Source of the DNA: Isoetes taiwanensis
Lineage: Eukaryota; Streptophyta; Lycopodiopsida; Isoetales; Isoetaceae
Reading direction: 5' to 3'
Assembly: GCA_021234155.1 (NCBI GenBank)
Contig: JAJEKV010000028.1
Coordinates: 432,001 to 496,000 of the forward strand
Length of the DNA stretch: 64,000 nt
The translations under genes were made by a program, and so were the position numbers. Shown here piece by piece: positions 22,381 through 32,510 of the stretch (the first letter of the stretch is position 1; each line of letters begins with the position of its first letter). The notes beneath the pieces were generated by a model. It was not told the origin of the DNA and ran no database searches. It saw only the letters and a program-made list of their open reading frames with translations.

Positions 22381-22653
22381 CTCAGTCTCCGGGAGATTAG
22401 ACACTTTCAACAGTGCACTAATCTCCTCATTAGGAAGGCACCTTTTGAGCGACTCATGCGGGAGGTGATGCAGCAGTTCGTCACCGACTACAGAGTGACG
22501 TCGCTCACAACTCGGGTGTTGCAAGTAGCCGCTGAGGCCGAGCTCACCCAGTTGTTTGAGGAAGGGAACCTCTGCGCGATCCACGCGAAGAGGGTGACTT
22601 TGATGCCCAAGGATATATATTTTGGCGTCGCGATCCGCAAGGAATATCCTTGA
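22381..22653 (+). CDS. Histone H3 fold domain of the retrotransposon protein
   Basis: A 90-codon frame ending at TGA 22651-22653, with all three core helices plus alpha-N. Residues equivalent to H3 R49, R52, R63, K64, R69, R72, R83, C110, H113, K115, R116 and D123 are present, covering DNA contacts and the H3-H3 four-helix interface. Differences lie at the C-terminus ([11 protein letters not shown] in place of the usual Arg-rich end). Loop 1 has canonical length and the sequence has MPKDI, unlike most CENH3 proteins. No ATG lies at its start, so it needs the upstream frames. Confidence 0.93.
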   Translation, partial: LSLREIRHFQQCTNLLIRKAPFERLMREVMQQFVTDYRVTSLTTRVLQVAAEAELTQLFEEGNLCAIHAKRVTLMPKDIYFGVAIRKEYP

Positions 22654-23315
22654 GGATGCATTTTTGTTCAAAAGTAATGTAATTATTAAAGTCTCCTATA
22701 AATATAAAATTTTGTTGTAAATTGACCTCAATTCTTGTATGAAATTATGTCTAAATAGCTCAAATTTCACTTTAATTTTGACCATTAAAATTGCATTGTT
22801 GAAGGAAAAATTAATTAGTTAAAAACCCTAGCTTAATTAGTTCAAAAAACCGCCAATTGGCTTAAACCGGTCGCGTCATGAAAATGGGGTCTCGGCCGAC
22901 GCAGGCTACTTCTCGCGACGCCACCCGATTTCGGCATTTTGATGCTAATAAATGTCCAATTTAAGTAAGAAAAGTTGCTAGTTAGGGTAGAATCGTGCTG
23001 AAAGTCATGTTAGGATGTTTAATTTTCCTAAAATCCCTCGTAGAAAGTAAATTGACCCGAAACCGGTCGTCGCCGCTGAAAACCACCCCAAGGCGTCTTC
23101 GACGGAGAGCCAATTCTCGCGACGCCACCCGATTTCGCTCAATCTTGCCTAGATTGACCAATTTTGACCCAACAAACTCTCATGTAGTGTTTCTTGCTTT
23201 GCTTTGTCTAGAATTGCACTTCATGGTAGCTCATTTGGACACCCGTGGCCATAAATTTGGAGTCTTCCCCATCAAGAACCTTTTTGTGCACGAAAAACCC
23301 GAGGCACCCCTAGTC
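22654..23315. other. Spacer inside the chromovirus with a duplicated 22-bp block
   Basis: Non-coding. CTCGCGACGCCACCCGATTT occurs at about 22914 and again at about 23115, each preceded by a related AAACCGGTCG-containing stretch, indicating a diverged tandem duplication of about 200 bp. Confidence 0.6.
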
Positions 23316-23323
23316 TATAAAAA
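23316..23323 (+). promoter_or_regulatory. Internal TATA box before the second extra frame
   Basis: TATAAAAA is followed about 10 bases later by CCTCATTTGTCATTTTCTCC, a pyrimidine-rich initiation-like stretch, and the next frame starts at 23434. Confidence 0.45.
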
Positions 23324-23433
23324 GGGCCCTCATTTGTCATTTTCTCCCCATCAGAACTGCTCCTAGCTCCTGTGGCGATTTTCTAGCCCCTTGCTCAAAT
23401 TCAGCAGCCATTTTTCATAGCCATCTCTGCTCA

Positions 23434-24957
23434 ATGGCGCCATCAAGCTTTGTTAGATGGTACAATGACTCTAATCATATCCGTGGAACTCCCTGCCGAA
23501 AGCAAGCCTTTCATGTCTTCGATCATCTCTTTGATCTTCATGCCACCTTGACCGTAACCCCTATTACACCGACATCATGTGTCAATATGATCAGCAAATT
23601 CTCGCCCCTCGGAAGTTAGCTTGCCACCTAGGGAGGGAAATGGGTTTCTCTAGATTCTCTTGCTCAAGCCATAGGTGGGGGATCCAGGGGCAAGAACAAG
23701 CTGTGGGATAGAACTAGAAACATGCCAGACTACATGACCTGTAAGCATCATAGGCATAGGTATCTTTCAGGCCAAGCAGCCTTAGCATTGTTCATGCAAG
23801 ATAGGGCTTAACCAACCGTGGGAGCCATCAATCCAACCCTTGATTTGGCACCACTCGACACCCGAGCAGCACAGATAAGCATCCAGGAGATCGAGACCTC
23901 AGCATACGAACACTACGGCTCCACATCGGAAACACCTATGTTGCAGATCGAACACGACTCAATAAGAGGAGGAGGAAGAGAACCCAAGTTGGGAGATGAG
24001 GGAGGCAGGAAGAATGGAGAGGCGATAGCTCTCGACAACAAGAAGTTCTAAGGCTTAGACTTTGAGCCACCAAGAGGGTATTACGGCCCTTACCCCAAGT
24101 GGATTATCGACGGCGAGGAGTACATATTTGCCACCGACATCCTCAACCTTCCCTACTGTCGAGGAGGGCCTCAGAGGATCGACGAGCTTCTAAGCCTCAT
24201 AGCACAAGAGCAGGGCAGTGACTTCATCGACTACTCCTACCAAGAGATCCCACGGGAGGTAGCCGAGCGACACTCCTATGCAGGGGAAACCATGTCAGAC
24301 ATCCAGGCATATCAACAGATTAGGTACATGTTTCAGCAGCAGGAACCCATCATCCCAGAAGAAGAATTTCAAGAAATCCAAAGCAGGTTGTACAAGCCGG
24401 GAAGAGGCCCAAGCTCCAGCCACCGACCAGTGAGCGCCAGAAGTATGCGCGAAGCATCTAGCAGCATCAACTTGGAGAACGCAACAACTATGTGGAGGGA
24501 TCACGAAGATCTGATTGCATTAGATGTGTTCGGCGAAGCGGCACAAAGGAAGAGTACGGGAGGCACGGGGCAGCACAGGGGCAAATCACTCAGGTACTAC
24601 CTTCCGGCCCTTAGTCAAGGTCAGATGATAGTCTTCCACAAGGAATTCAGCCCAAGGGGTGAAGAATCCGGGCGCCCTCATAGCACTCTCGTGGTTTGGA
24701 CATCATGCCGGGATAGATTTTGGAATGGACCATGTGATACTCTTCAAAAGATCAAGAGCCCTTCATGCCCTCGACTTCTCGCAAGGGGGCCACCTCGAGA
24801 TGCGCGACTTGTCGTTAGTGGCGGCAATCGCACTGTAACTCCCAAAGACCACGTAGCAAGAGCATTGGAGGGGGGATCGGCGGCTAGAATCCTGCAGAAC
24901 ATGGGCAAGGGCACAGGATTCAAGAAAATCAAGAACTTCTTCAAGCGACACCATTGA
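23434..24957 (+). pseudogene. Unidentified extra open frame of the chromovirus (ORF-X), interrupted
   Basis: One reading frame runs from ATG 23434 (MAPSSFVRWYND) to 24957 with only four in-frame stops (23617, 23632, 23800 and 24049), strongly suggesting a gene of about 500 codons that has decayed. Readable blocks are QAALALFMQDRA, IIDGEEYIFATDILNLPYC, DELLSLIAQEQGSDFIDYSY and a Gln-rich stretch. At 24547-24564 it reads RKSTGG, identical to H3 residues 8-13. From about 24690 a neighbouring frame reads better (WFGHHAGIDFGMDHVILFKR, then LEMRDLSLVAAIAL), implying a frameshift; this end faintly resembles a SYLF/Ysc84 domain, which I hold at low confidence. It may be a captured host gene or an element-specific protein. 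No function can be assigned. Confidence 0.55.
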
Positions 24958-25189
24958 TGGAAGAATTGCTTGCTAACTTAATTAAAGTACATTGTAACTC
25001 CTTTTAAGTATTATCATGAAGTCCATTAAATGTATTTCTATATACTAATTAATGTATTACTATGATTTTGACTTGTAAATGAAGTTTCATATGATTTCTT
25101 TTGGTACCTAACAACAATTTAATTGTAAGCAAAAAAATGATCATTGCCTAACCTAATAACATGTATTAATGATCAACCCTTGCAAAGAA

Positions 25190-26457
25190 GGGAACTCAAG
25201 TGCGTGGATCTCGTGACCAAAGACCGACCACGCAATTGGGTTCCAAGGAACTTGTTTGGCAGAGAACAAGAAGATTTTGAGCGTGATATGTCACCGTGAG
25301 GCAGGCCAATGCAAGGTTGGTGCAGATGAGGAACCAGATGCAACATCTCATCAACTGGGCGACACCTCTCATGAATGCACAGGAAGATGGTCCTCCACCT
25401 CCACCTTGCCTTCGGGGTGGTGACGAAGTCCCGCAGCAAGAAGGGGAGGGCAACCGGGGAACGCCGGGGATAGGAAAAGGAAGAGGAGAACCAGGAGTCC
25501 ATCATCATCTAGCTCCACCATCGACATGCCTCTTCCAAAGGAGGACAGCTCTAGTCTCGATAGTGACTCGCACACCTAAGGCAAGGAAAAGGGCAAGAAA
25601 GACGATGATTACCGTAAAAGGTGGATAGTGCTATGAGCAATGTGTGGAAGACAAGGAAGCCGGGCCAGTTCTCGTGGAAAGACAGATCATGCATGGAAGT
25701 GAAGCATGGCTTGATGAAATGGAAGAATTTGGTAACTCTTACTAGATGAAAGACAAGGATATAGGGAAAGTTGCTACAGCCTAACCTTATTGGACCGGCA
25801 AGGATCCGGTGGAAGGGATATGCTAAGTCTAACAAGTCAAGAGGAACAATTGCAGATTTAAGACTTTTAGCAAGGCTTTTCCGTAAGCACTATGTACCAA
25901 GGTCCCATACTAGTAGACGTGATCCGCCAGCTTTTTACTGTGTTGAATCGTGGCAGCTTATCGCTGGCTAAGTATACCAAGAATTCATGAGACTTAGACT
26001 TCATGTCCCGAGTATCGAAAGGCAAGCAAAGGGACACCTATATTGAGGGGTTGAACAAAGAATATCAAGAGGCTTGTTAGAGCAATCAACCCAAGGTCAT
26101 TTGCGAGAGGTCAAGATAAAGCTATAAGTTTGGAAGAGGCACCAAAGAACTCCAGCAGAGAAGGCCAACCTTCGTGGGTAAGAGTTCAGGCAAGATCGGG
26201 GACAATATCGGGGTAAGCAATCAGCAGCCTACACCATCGGGGAGTCAGCAAAGAAGGTAAGGGTCGAGCAAAGCTTTTGGGGACCGTAAGCCACACGAAT
26301 GCATCGTGGGGGGCGCTTAAGCCGCCTCCTAGACAAATACCTGCCAAGGAAAAGAGACAGAATGCATTGAGAAGAAGTTATGCTTCAGGTGCTTCCAGCC
26401 AGTGGCACCGGACACATGATTGTCCATTCGCCATGCAAACAAACCTTGGCGTAACTC
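25190..26457 (+). pseudogene. Chromovirus gag (capsid and zinc knuckle), heavily decayed
   Basis: The N-terminal part is readable at 25296-25500 (MRQANARLVQMRNQMQHLI, then a Pro/Gly-rich region), typical of the coiled start of chromovirus Gag. The capsid part, 25620-26350, is frameshifted and hard to follow. Near 26378-26425 a zinc knuckle can be recognised across a small indel (CFRC, then GHRTHDC with the histidine and last cysteine in a shifted frame). Gag forms the virus-like particle and packages RNA. The region leads directly into the pol frame at 26458. Confidence 0.7.
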
Positions 26458-27939
26458 TTGGATTGGGACTCCCCAACAGAAGCGGACGAAGACGATGACC
26501 AGCAGGAGGCCCGGGACTTCATAGATGGTGAGTGTCACATATGTGCAAACATTGAGTCGGATGATATAGAGAATCAGTCGACCGTCATTGCAGCTGATGG
26601 GATCATAGATAGTAAGCCATATGTAGTCCTCATAGATACAGGTAGCTCTCATAATTTTGCATCTCCTAGATTGGCTGCTCTAATGAAGAACAAGGTATTG
26701 AAGTCTAAGCCAAGGCCAGTAGCTATGGCAAATGGCGCCATTCGGCACACTAAGGGGAGGAGGATCACCTTTGACATAGACCTTAGTGGGGCTAAGTGGC
26801 CGATGGGAGCAGAAGTCATGGATATTGGAAGGTATGATCTTATCGTGGGAATGGAATTCTTGAAGCCAGCTAAAGCAGTAATTGATTGTGACCGGAACGA
26901 AGTCACCATGACGACACCGGACGGCAACAAGTTGATAGTCAAAGGTAAGAAGCTAGATTCTCCCATGCAGTGTATTTCTTTGAAGCAGCTAAGGAAGAGC
27001 ATAGAAAGGAATAAAGTGGATTACATCTTGAGGTTGGAATCAGTTGGGCCAGGCAAGCAGGAGGGAAGTGACCCAAAGGGGAATCACTTGCCCAGGCAGA
27101 TAGCAAGGCTTATTTCAGAGTTCAAGGATGTATTCCCGGATGAAATCCGGCAGCTGCCACCTTATAGGGGTGTAGAATGTGAGATCACATTGGCTCCAGA
27201 TGCGAAGCCTACCAGTAAGGCACCATATAGAATGAGCACCCCAGAATTGATTGAGCTCAAGAAGCAGCTTCAAGAATTGCTAGACCTTGGATTCATAAGG
27301 GCAAGTGTGTCTCCTTTTGGAGCACCTATACTCTTCGTAAAGAAGAAAGACGGGAGCTTAAGAATGTGCATAGACTATCGCCAGCTCAATAAGCAGACGA
27401 TAAAGAATAAGTATGCATTGCCGAGGGCAGATGACCTAATGGATCAGCTACAAGGAGCAAAGGTATTCTCTAAGATTGATTTGAGACCAGGATACCATCA
27501 GATAAGAATAAAAGAAGAGGACATCCATAAGACTGCTTTCAGAACGCGGTATGGTCATTTTGAGTTTACAGTAATGCCCTTTGGACTATCGAATGCTCCA
27601 GCAACGTTTATGCGCCTCATGAACGACATCTTCAGAGACTTCTTGGATGAGTTTGTTATTGTCTTCTTCGACGACATCCTAATCTACAGCAAGTCCCTCG
27701 AAGAGCATTGTCAGCATCTCAGGAAAGTGTTGGAGAAGTTGAGACGTCATCGGTTGTTTGGGAAGCTCTCTAAGTGCCACTTTGCAACAGGCCGAGTGGA
27801 GTACTTGGGGCATGTAGTAACATCCGAGGGAATCTCCACAGATCCATCTAAGATTGAGGCAATAGTTGATTGGCCAGCTCCAAGGAATGTGGCAGAAGTA
27901 AGAAGCTTTCTGCTAAGGGATACTACAGAAAGTTCGTGA
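26458..27939 (+). CDS. Chromovirus pol, first segment: protease and reverse transcriptase
   Basis: A 493-codon open frame. Residues about 60-160 are a retroviral-type aspartic protease with [15 protein letters not shown] as active site and [10 protein letters not shown] downstream. The reverse transcriptase follows: [71 protein letters not shown] and the catalytic [10 protein letters not shown], an F-F-D-D variant of the usual Y-x-D-D. The thumb ends with [13 protein letters not shown]. The frame closes at a single-base shift near 27915, inside the block that normally continues SFLGLAGYYRKF. The first codons are arbitrary because Gag-Pol is normally one polyprotein. Confidence 0.95.
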   Translation: MDWDSPTEADEDDDQQEARDFIDGECHICANIESDDIENQSTVIAADGIIDSKPYVVLIDTGSSHNFASPRLAALMKNKVLKSKPRPVAMANGAIRHTKGRRITFDIDLSGAKWPMGAEVMDIGRYDLIVGMEFLKPAKAVIDCDRNEVTMTTPDGNKLIVKGKKLDSPMQCISLKQLRKSIERNKVDYILRLESVGPGKQEGSDPKGNHLPRQIARLISEFKDVFPDEIRQLPPYRGVECEITLAPDAKPTSKAPYRMSTPELIELKKQLQELLDLGFIRASVSPFGAPILFVKKKDGSLRMCIDYRQLNKQTIKNKYALPRADDLMDQLQGAKVFSKIDLRPGYHQIRIKEEDIHKTAFRTRYGHFEFTVMPFGLSNAPATFMRLMNDIFRDFLDEFVIVFFDDILIYSKSLEEHCQHLRKVLEKLRRHRLFGKLSKCHFATGRVEYLGHVVTSEGISTDPSKIEAIVDWPAPRNVAEVRSFLLRDTTESS

Positions 27940-29372
27940 AGGACTTTGTTAAGTGGGCTTCCCCTCTGTCGGACCTCACTAAGGCCAAGAAGATTAAGGA
28001 TTGGGCTAACCATTGGTTAGAGAAAGTCCAAGCTTCTTTTGAGAAGCTTAAGGAGGCCTTAAAAACAGCACCAGTGCTTGTTCTCCCGGATCCGAGTAAG
28101 GATAAGTTGGTAGCAACAGATGCAAGCAAGATAGCAACAGGGGCAGTCTTGATGCAAGAAGGAAGGGTAGTCGCCTACGACTCAAAGAAGATGAACGACG
28201 CCGAGCAACGCTACCCAACCCATGATCAGGAGCTGCTAGCCATTGTCAGGGCATTGAGGATATGGAGGCATTATCTGCTGGGAAGGAAGTTTCAGTTGGA
28301 TACTGATCACCAGAGCCTTCAGTATCTTTTTACCCAGCCACTCCTCAACTTAAGACAAAGGAGGTGGATGGAATTCCTTGAGGAGTATGATTTTGATATT
28401 ATATATAAGCCTGGTAAGCTTAATGTTGTAGCAGATGCCCTCTCCAGGAGACCATTTCAGACAAGGACGCATTGTAATGCGATTTCCACTCTTTCGAGTG
28501 AGTTTGGCAAGAAGATTGAGGAGTCCTTGCCAACCGATGTGGACTTCAAGGAGGTATGGGAAAGCCTTTCCAAGGAAGCCAGAACAGATAAGGAGCGGGA
28601 AGCCTTCAAGCATTATAAGAAGGAAGGCAACCTGTTGTATCACAAGCATAAGTTGTGTGTGCCCGAATCATCAGGGGTAAGGAAGCTAATTCTTCATGAC
28701 ACACATAACAGCCCAATAGCAGGGCATGCGGGCTTCATGAAGACCTATTTCAAGATTCGAAGTAGCTACTTCTGGCCAGGAATGAAGAGGCAGATAGCTG
28801 CATATATTCGGGATTGCCAGTTATGTCAGCAGACCAAGGCGGAGCAACTTCGGATTCCGGGTGCCTTAGAGCCATTGGGGGTGCCAAATGCAAAGTGGGA
28901 GGTCATAAGCATGGATTTCATCACAGGTCTCCCTAGAACTCTTCGAGGCAAGGATGCATTGATGGTGGTCGTAGATAAGTTATCTAAGATGGCACATTTT
29001 GTGCCTTGCAAGACTACTGACACCGCATTAGATACTGCCAAGTTATTCGTAAGGGAGATTTTCAGACTCCATGGCATGCCTCGGGAGATAATATCTGATA
29101 GGGATTCCAAGTTTATGAGTGCCTTCTGGCAAGACCTCTTCAGCACCATTCAGACGAAGCTCTCCATGAGTACGGCATACCATCCCCAAACAGATGGCCA
29201 GACGGAAAGGACGAATCGGATCATTGAAGACATGCTTCAGAGCTATGTGTGGAATAAGCAATCCAAGTGGGATGAGTACATCCACTTGGTGGAATTCGCC
29301 ACAACAAGGCTGCCAAGTGAGTCATCTCGTGATGTCTCCTTTCATGGTGAATTACGGGTACCAAGTGCTTAA
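27870..29372 (+). CDS. Chromovirus pol, second segment: RNase H and integrase core
   Basis: This continues pol after the frameshift near 27915 ([10 protein letters not shown] onward). RNase H shows [13 protein letters not shown], the [18 protein letters not shown] block, [10 protein letters not shown] and VVADALSRR. The integrase has its zinc-binding HHCC region (H...H then CQLCQQTK) and the catalytic core with the three acidic residues in [19 protein letters not shown] and [13 protein letters not shown]. Integrase inserts the cDNA, which explains the five-base target duplication. The frame closes near 29372, where a second shift and stops separate it from the integrase C-terminus. Confidence 0.95.
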   Translation: MASSKECGRSKKLSAKGYYRKFVKDFVKWASPLSDLTKAKKIKDWANHWLEKVQASFEKLKEALKTAPVLVLPDPSKDKLVATDASKIATGAVLMQEGRVVAYDSKKMNDAEQRYPTHDQELLAIVRALRIWRHYLLGRKFQLDTDHQSLQYLFTQPLLNLRQRRWMEFLEEYDFDIIYKPGKLNVVADALSRRPFQTRTHCNAISTLSSEFGKKIEESLPTDVDFKEVWESLSKEARTDKEREAFKHYKKEGNLLYHKHKLCVPESSGVRKLILHDTHNSPIAGHAGFMKTYFKIRSSYFWPGMKRQIAAYIRDCQLCQQTKAEQLRIPGALEPLGVPNAKWEVISMDFITGLPRTLRGKDALMVVVDKLSKMAHFVPCKTTDTALDTAKLFVREIFRLHGMPREIISDRDSKFMSAFWQDLFSTIQTKLSMSTAYHPQTDGQTERTNRIIEDMLQSYVWNKQSKWDEYIHLVEFATTRLPSESSRDVSFHGELRVPSA

Positions 29373-29469
29373 CCCCTGATACCGGCACAATCCTCGCGGT
29401 CCAAGGTAGAAGTGTCCCAGATGTTAGGGGATATGCAGCAGCCTAGTAGAGGAAGTAAGGGGTTATTTA

Positions 29470-30003
29470 TTGGCAGCAAGAAGTCGGCAGAAGAGTGTAG
29501 CCGACAAGCACAGGACCGTAAGGGAGTTTAAGGTGGGCGATACCGTTTGGTTGAAGATCAAGGTGAAGCAATCCAAGCTGCGGATTGGGAGCTGCAAGAA
29601 GCTCGCCCCTAGGTGGGCTGGCCCGTTCAAGATTTTGGAGAGAGTGGGCTCTCAAGCCTACAAGTTGGATCTTCCAGCCCATCTTAAGGTCCACAAGGTC
29701 TTCCACGTAAGTTTATTAAAGAGGCACAATCCTAACCCTGAGGAGGTTTTAGATACTCCAACCTTGTTGGAAATGACGGAGGAGCAAGTAGAAATAGTGC
29801 CTGAGTTACTTCTTGATAAGTCATTCAAGAAGACTAGGAGGTCTCAGTTCCTCCAATATTTGGTTAAGTGGAAGCACTTACCCGTGGAAGATGCGACATG
29901 GGTATTGAAGCAAGATTTGGAGAAGCAATACCCAGAGTTTATGAAGGAGTTTGATGGGCGAGTCGTCTCCGACTTGGTCGACCCCGACTTGCCAGGTGGT
30001 TAG
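29470..30003 (+). CDS. Chromovirus integrase C-terminus with GPF motif and chromodomain
   Basis: A 177-codon frame ending at the pol stop. It begins with the basic linker (DKHRTVREFKVGDTVWLK) and the GPY/F module (APRWAGPFKILERVG, HKVFHVSLLKRH). Residues about 115-165 are a chromodomain, with QYLVKWKHLPVEDATWV and a C-terminal helix ahead of the end. This makes the element a chromovirus. Chromodomains direct integration through histone marks. The cage looks incomplete: the tryptophan of VKW is kept, but the first and third aromatic positions seem to be non-aromatic, as in some plant chromoviruses, so binding to methylated H3K9 cannot be assumed. Confidence 0.9.
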   Translation: MAARSRQKSVADKHRTVREFKVGDTVWLKIKVKQSKLRIGSCKKLAPRWAGPFKILERVGSQAYKLDLPAHLKVHKVFHVSLLKRHNPNPEEVLDTPTLLEMTEEQVEIVPELLLDKSFKKTRRSQFLQYLVKWKHLPVEDATWVLKQDLEKQYPEFMKEFDGRVVSDLVDPDLPGG

Positions 30004-30853
30004 CTAGTATGTTGTTAGTTAGCTTTGAGCCTGGTGCATGCATTCTAGTTAGGAGGGTGCATGTGCCAGAACCTTGGATCGTGTGTGCGATGATGGGATA
30101 CGCCTTTAGGGCATTCTCTAGGCCACACGCACCAAGAGGTGCGCATGACCATTAGGGTCATGTGAGTGAGGAATGAGGCATGGTGGGCGATGATGGGACA
30201 TCGATCGGATGATCTCTATGCCACGATGCGGGGTACGCACACCTGGCCGTAGGAGGGTCATGGTGAGGCTTAAGTGATCATGCGCGATGATGGGATCGTG
30301 AGACGTTCCCTAGCTCAAACCCTCGGGGCATGATGCACTGGGGTGTACTCGATCCGGGGGGATCGTGTACAAGGTAGCACTCGATCATGGGCAATGATGG
30401 GAGCATCTTAAATGATCCCTAAGCTCAAAATCCGAAAGGGCCATGATCTTGGGCAAGGTAGTAGGACAACCTTGAGCCAGTAGTTCGGCTCAAGGAGGTA
30501 AGGGGGGTGGTCCCCTAAAACCACAAATTATTAACTAAACTAACGTAATGTGCTCCTTTTGCAGGCAAGTAGAAGGAGGACTTCAACGAGGAGCGCGTTA
30601 CGGGAAGATACGGGGAGCCATAATTAGATTATGAACCCTAATAACTCTTATAATAGTAGTTTGAATTATTATAAGAAATAACGGTGTTAAGGCTATATAA
30701 TTTTGTATAAGTACAAATATAGCCTAAAATTTTTACTTGAACTAATAAAACTTGATTGCTAAACTAAACTAAAGATTATGACATGTTGTTGATATGTTGC
30801 AGGCATAAGGTAGGTTCGTCACCTTAGCGCAATGCTGAGGACAGCATTGTCCT
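30004..30853. other. Chromovirus 3' spacer with degenerate repeats
   Basis: Non-coding. It contains four diverged units of about 100 bp marked by GCGATGATGGGA, then an AT-rich stretch up to the polypurine tract. Confidence 0.6.
30087..30450 (+). repeat. Four degenerate ~100-bp tandem repeats
   Basis: GCGATGATGGGA or GCAATGATGGGA appears at 30087, 30187, 30283 and 30391. Each is followed after about 20-30 bases by a TCTCTAGGCC/CCCTAGCTCAA-like block. Confidence 0.7.
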
Positions 30854-30866
30854 AAGGGGGGGAGAA
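30854..30866 (+). other. Polypurine tract of the chromovirus
   Basis: AAGGGGGGGAGAA lies immediately before the 3' LTR, where plus-strand synthesis is primed. Confidence 0.93.
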
Positions 30867-32505
30867 TGTGACGGTCCAAGGGAATATACGCCATAAATAC
30901 GTATATTCCTGGATCCGTCACCATACAAGTCTATCCTTATAGCCTTGTATACCATAAATTGTGGCACTATGGGGCATGGCTAAGTTATTCTCATAACTTA
31001 GCCAACCATAGGTTAAGCCATTATCCACGTGGCCTTAACCTATTGGGGCACCGCCACACAGGACTCACCCGATTGGTGCCACGTGGCATCCTAGGTGGAC
31101 CTAACTTATATAGGCATAAACCCTAACCCTAGACCTCTTTCCAGCCCTAGCACCCAGAGACTCACCTACTTGTTCGAAACCCCACTTCGAACATCGTTCG
31201 TTGTGGCATAGGCTGGTGCAGCAGCCCCAGCAGGGTAGACCCGTTCTTGGAGTAGGAACAGCAGCTTGTGAGTCGAAGACCATGGAGGCGCCCGGATCTG
31301 GAGGGAGAGCATCAGGAGCAGGTATGTAGGATAGTAGTTGTGATAGCTCATCTGGGATTAGCATTCCAAGATGTGCTAGTATTTTGTATCTAGAGTAGAG
31401 CCATCCTAGAACCCATATTCAACATCTTGAACCCTAATCAAGGAACCCTAACTATTAGTTAGTTGTATGATTAGGTTAAGATGTTCTTCTTATGATTATT
31501 CTCATGATGTGATGATTATGTGATGTTGGTTGATCATGTTTGCTCCTCTTGTATTGGGAAGGGGGGTAGAGACCTAGGGCCATATGTAGTATGTTCCTAG
31601 AGTAGATCCCTTAGTTCCTATTAGTTGCGGCCTGTGCATAGGAGCCCACCAGGCTATTGAGGCTATGATATGACTCACAGATAACGGGCTAGAGGGAAAG
31701 TGGAGGGAGGATCCCCGCCGAAAGTGGGGGCTTCGGGGATCCCATAGTGGGCTAGGCTTATGGTCTGGTCACTTCGTGTGGGCCGAGCATGGGTCCGACA
31801 CCTCCTCGGGCAATGGTGTTGCCCTGCCTCCTGAGCTGCAAGTGTTGGCTTGGCTCTCGTTTTGGGGGGTTCAGTCGGGTACGAATCGTGTGTCGTCACG
31901 ATTCTCTAGCCGCCCACGGCACCTCTAGACCCTGGGAAGGGGAGATGCAACCCTTCCTGCCTCATCGGACCAGGGAGATGCAACCTGGAGTAGTCCCGAT
32001 GGGTGATGCCATGGGATTGCGTATCCAGGAAGGCTAGAGTCCTGTCGAGCCTGATCTAGCCCATGCAAAGTATGCATGTGAGGGGCGGATGGAGTGGTCA
32101 ACCCTAGCCATTGTTCTATGCCAGCCCTCGCCATTGCCATGACTCGGCCTGCTCTATCTTGAGGCCCAGCCGGTCGGGCCACCCTCCCACGAAGTCCGTT
32201 TAGGGGTAGGAGCTCTCCTGTTTTATGGTTTGTGATTATCATCTTTGCATTGGTTTATGTGCGATGCACTACCCTCCGAGGTAGTATTTGTATATGTTTT
32301 ATGCTAGTTCTGACGTGTTATCGCTTCCGCTGTTATAGGAGCCCATAGGGGAAGGGCGCGCAAGACACCTTCGTGTTCCCTCCCCGCACTAAGAGTCACC
32401 TCAGAGTGCGGGGTAGACGAAGGGCCCATGCGGTTGCTGAGCCGGATGGGGGATTTCCTGCCGGGTATGCGGCTGGGCGCCGTATGTTTAGCAGGGAGCG
32501 TCACA
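30867..32505 (+). repeat. 3' LTR of the chromovirus
   Basis: It begins TGTGACGGTCCAAGG and ends GAGCGTCACA before TATGG. Scattered substitutions and indels against the 5' LTR place the insertion well in the past; a dated count needs an alignment. Confidence 0.95.
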
Positions 32506-32510
32506 TATGG
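32506..32510. repeat. Target-site duplication TATGG, right copy
   Basis: It equals 19340-19344 at the other end of the chromovirus. Confidence 0.93.

Larger units (their letters stand above)
21567..22653 (+). pseudogene. Retrotransposon-borne histone H3-like protein (tail, long charged linker, H3 fold), frameshifted in this copy
   Basis: The first ATG opens MARTKQTYRKPGQRP, an H3 tail keeping R2, T3, K4, Q5, T6, R8 and K9; residues 27-36 (VKKIPEHLRP) parallel H3 35-43. Then come about 230 linker codons: Ser-rich, Arg/Glu-rich (21850-22000), strongly acidic (22020-22090) and Pro/Lys-rich (22280-22350). The end, 22381-22653, is a complete H3 fold: LREIRHFQQ (alpha-N), [15 protein letters not shown] (alpha-1), DYRVTS (loop 1), an alpha-2 ending in LFEEGNL, and [15 protein letters not shown]. 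The last 71 residues align to canonical H3 without gaps. Tail, linker and fold lie in frames that change about three times, and one stop precedes the fold, so this copy is broken unless introns or recoding intervene. It sits between primer site and gag and is more GC-rich than pol. Deposition in nucleosomes or chromatin mimicry is inference. Confidence 0.9.
19345..32505 (+). mobile_element. Ty3/gypsy chromovirus carrying a histone H3-like gene, 13,161 bp
   Basis: A full-length LTR retrotransposon with LTRs of 1648 and 1639 bp starting TGTGACGG and ending GCGTCACA. It has an initiator-Met primer site, a polypurine tract, gag, protease, reverse transcriptase, RNase H, integrase and a C-terminal chromodomain in Ty3 order. 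TATGG flanks both ends. The LTRs differ by scattered substitutions and small indels, and every coding region has at least one break, so it is an older, non-autonomous copy. Unusually, about 4.2 kb between primer site and gag carry two extra coding regions: an H3-like histone (21567-22653) and an unidentified frame (23434-24957). It is inserted in the same chromosomal gene as the PPR fragments on either side. Confidence 0.96.

Noticed and set aside
22381-22653. Idea that the H3-like fold is a host H3 or CENH3 gene in which the retrotransposon landed
   Set aside because: Both LTRs and the TATGG duplication lie outside it, and the duplication interrupts a PPR gene. The H3-like part is therefore interior to the element.
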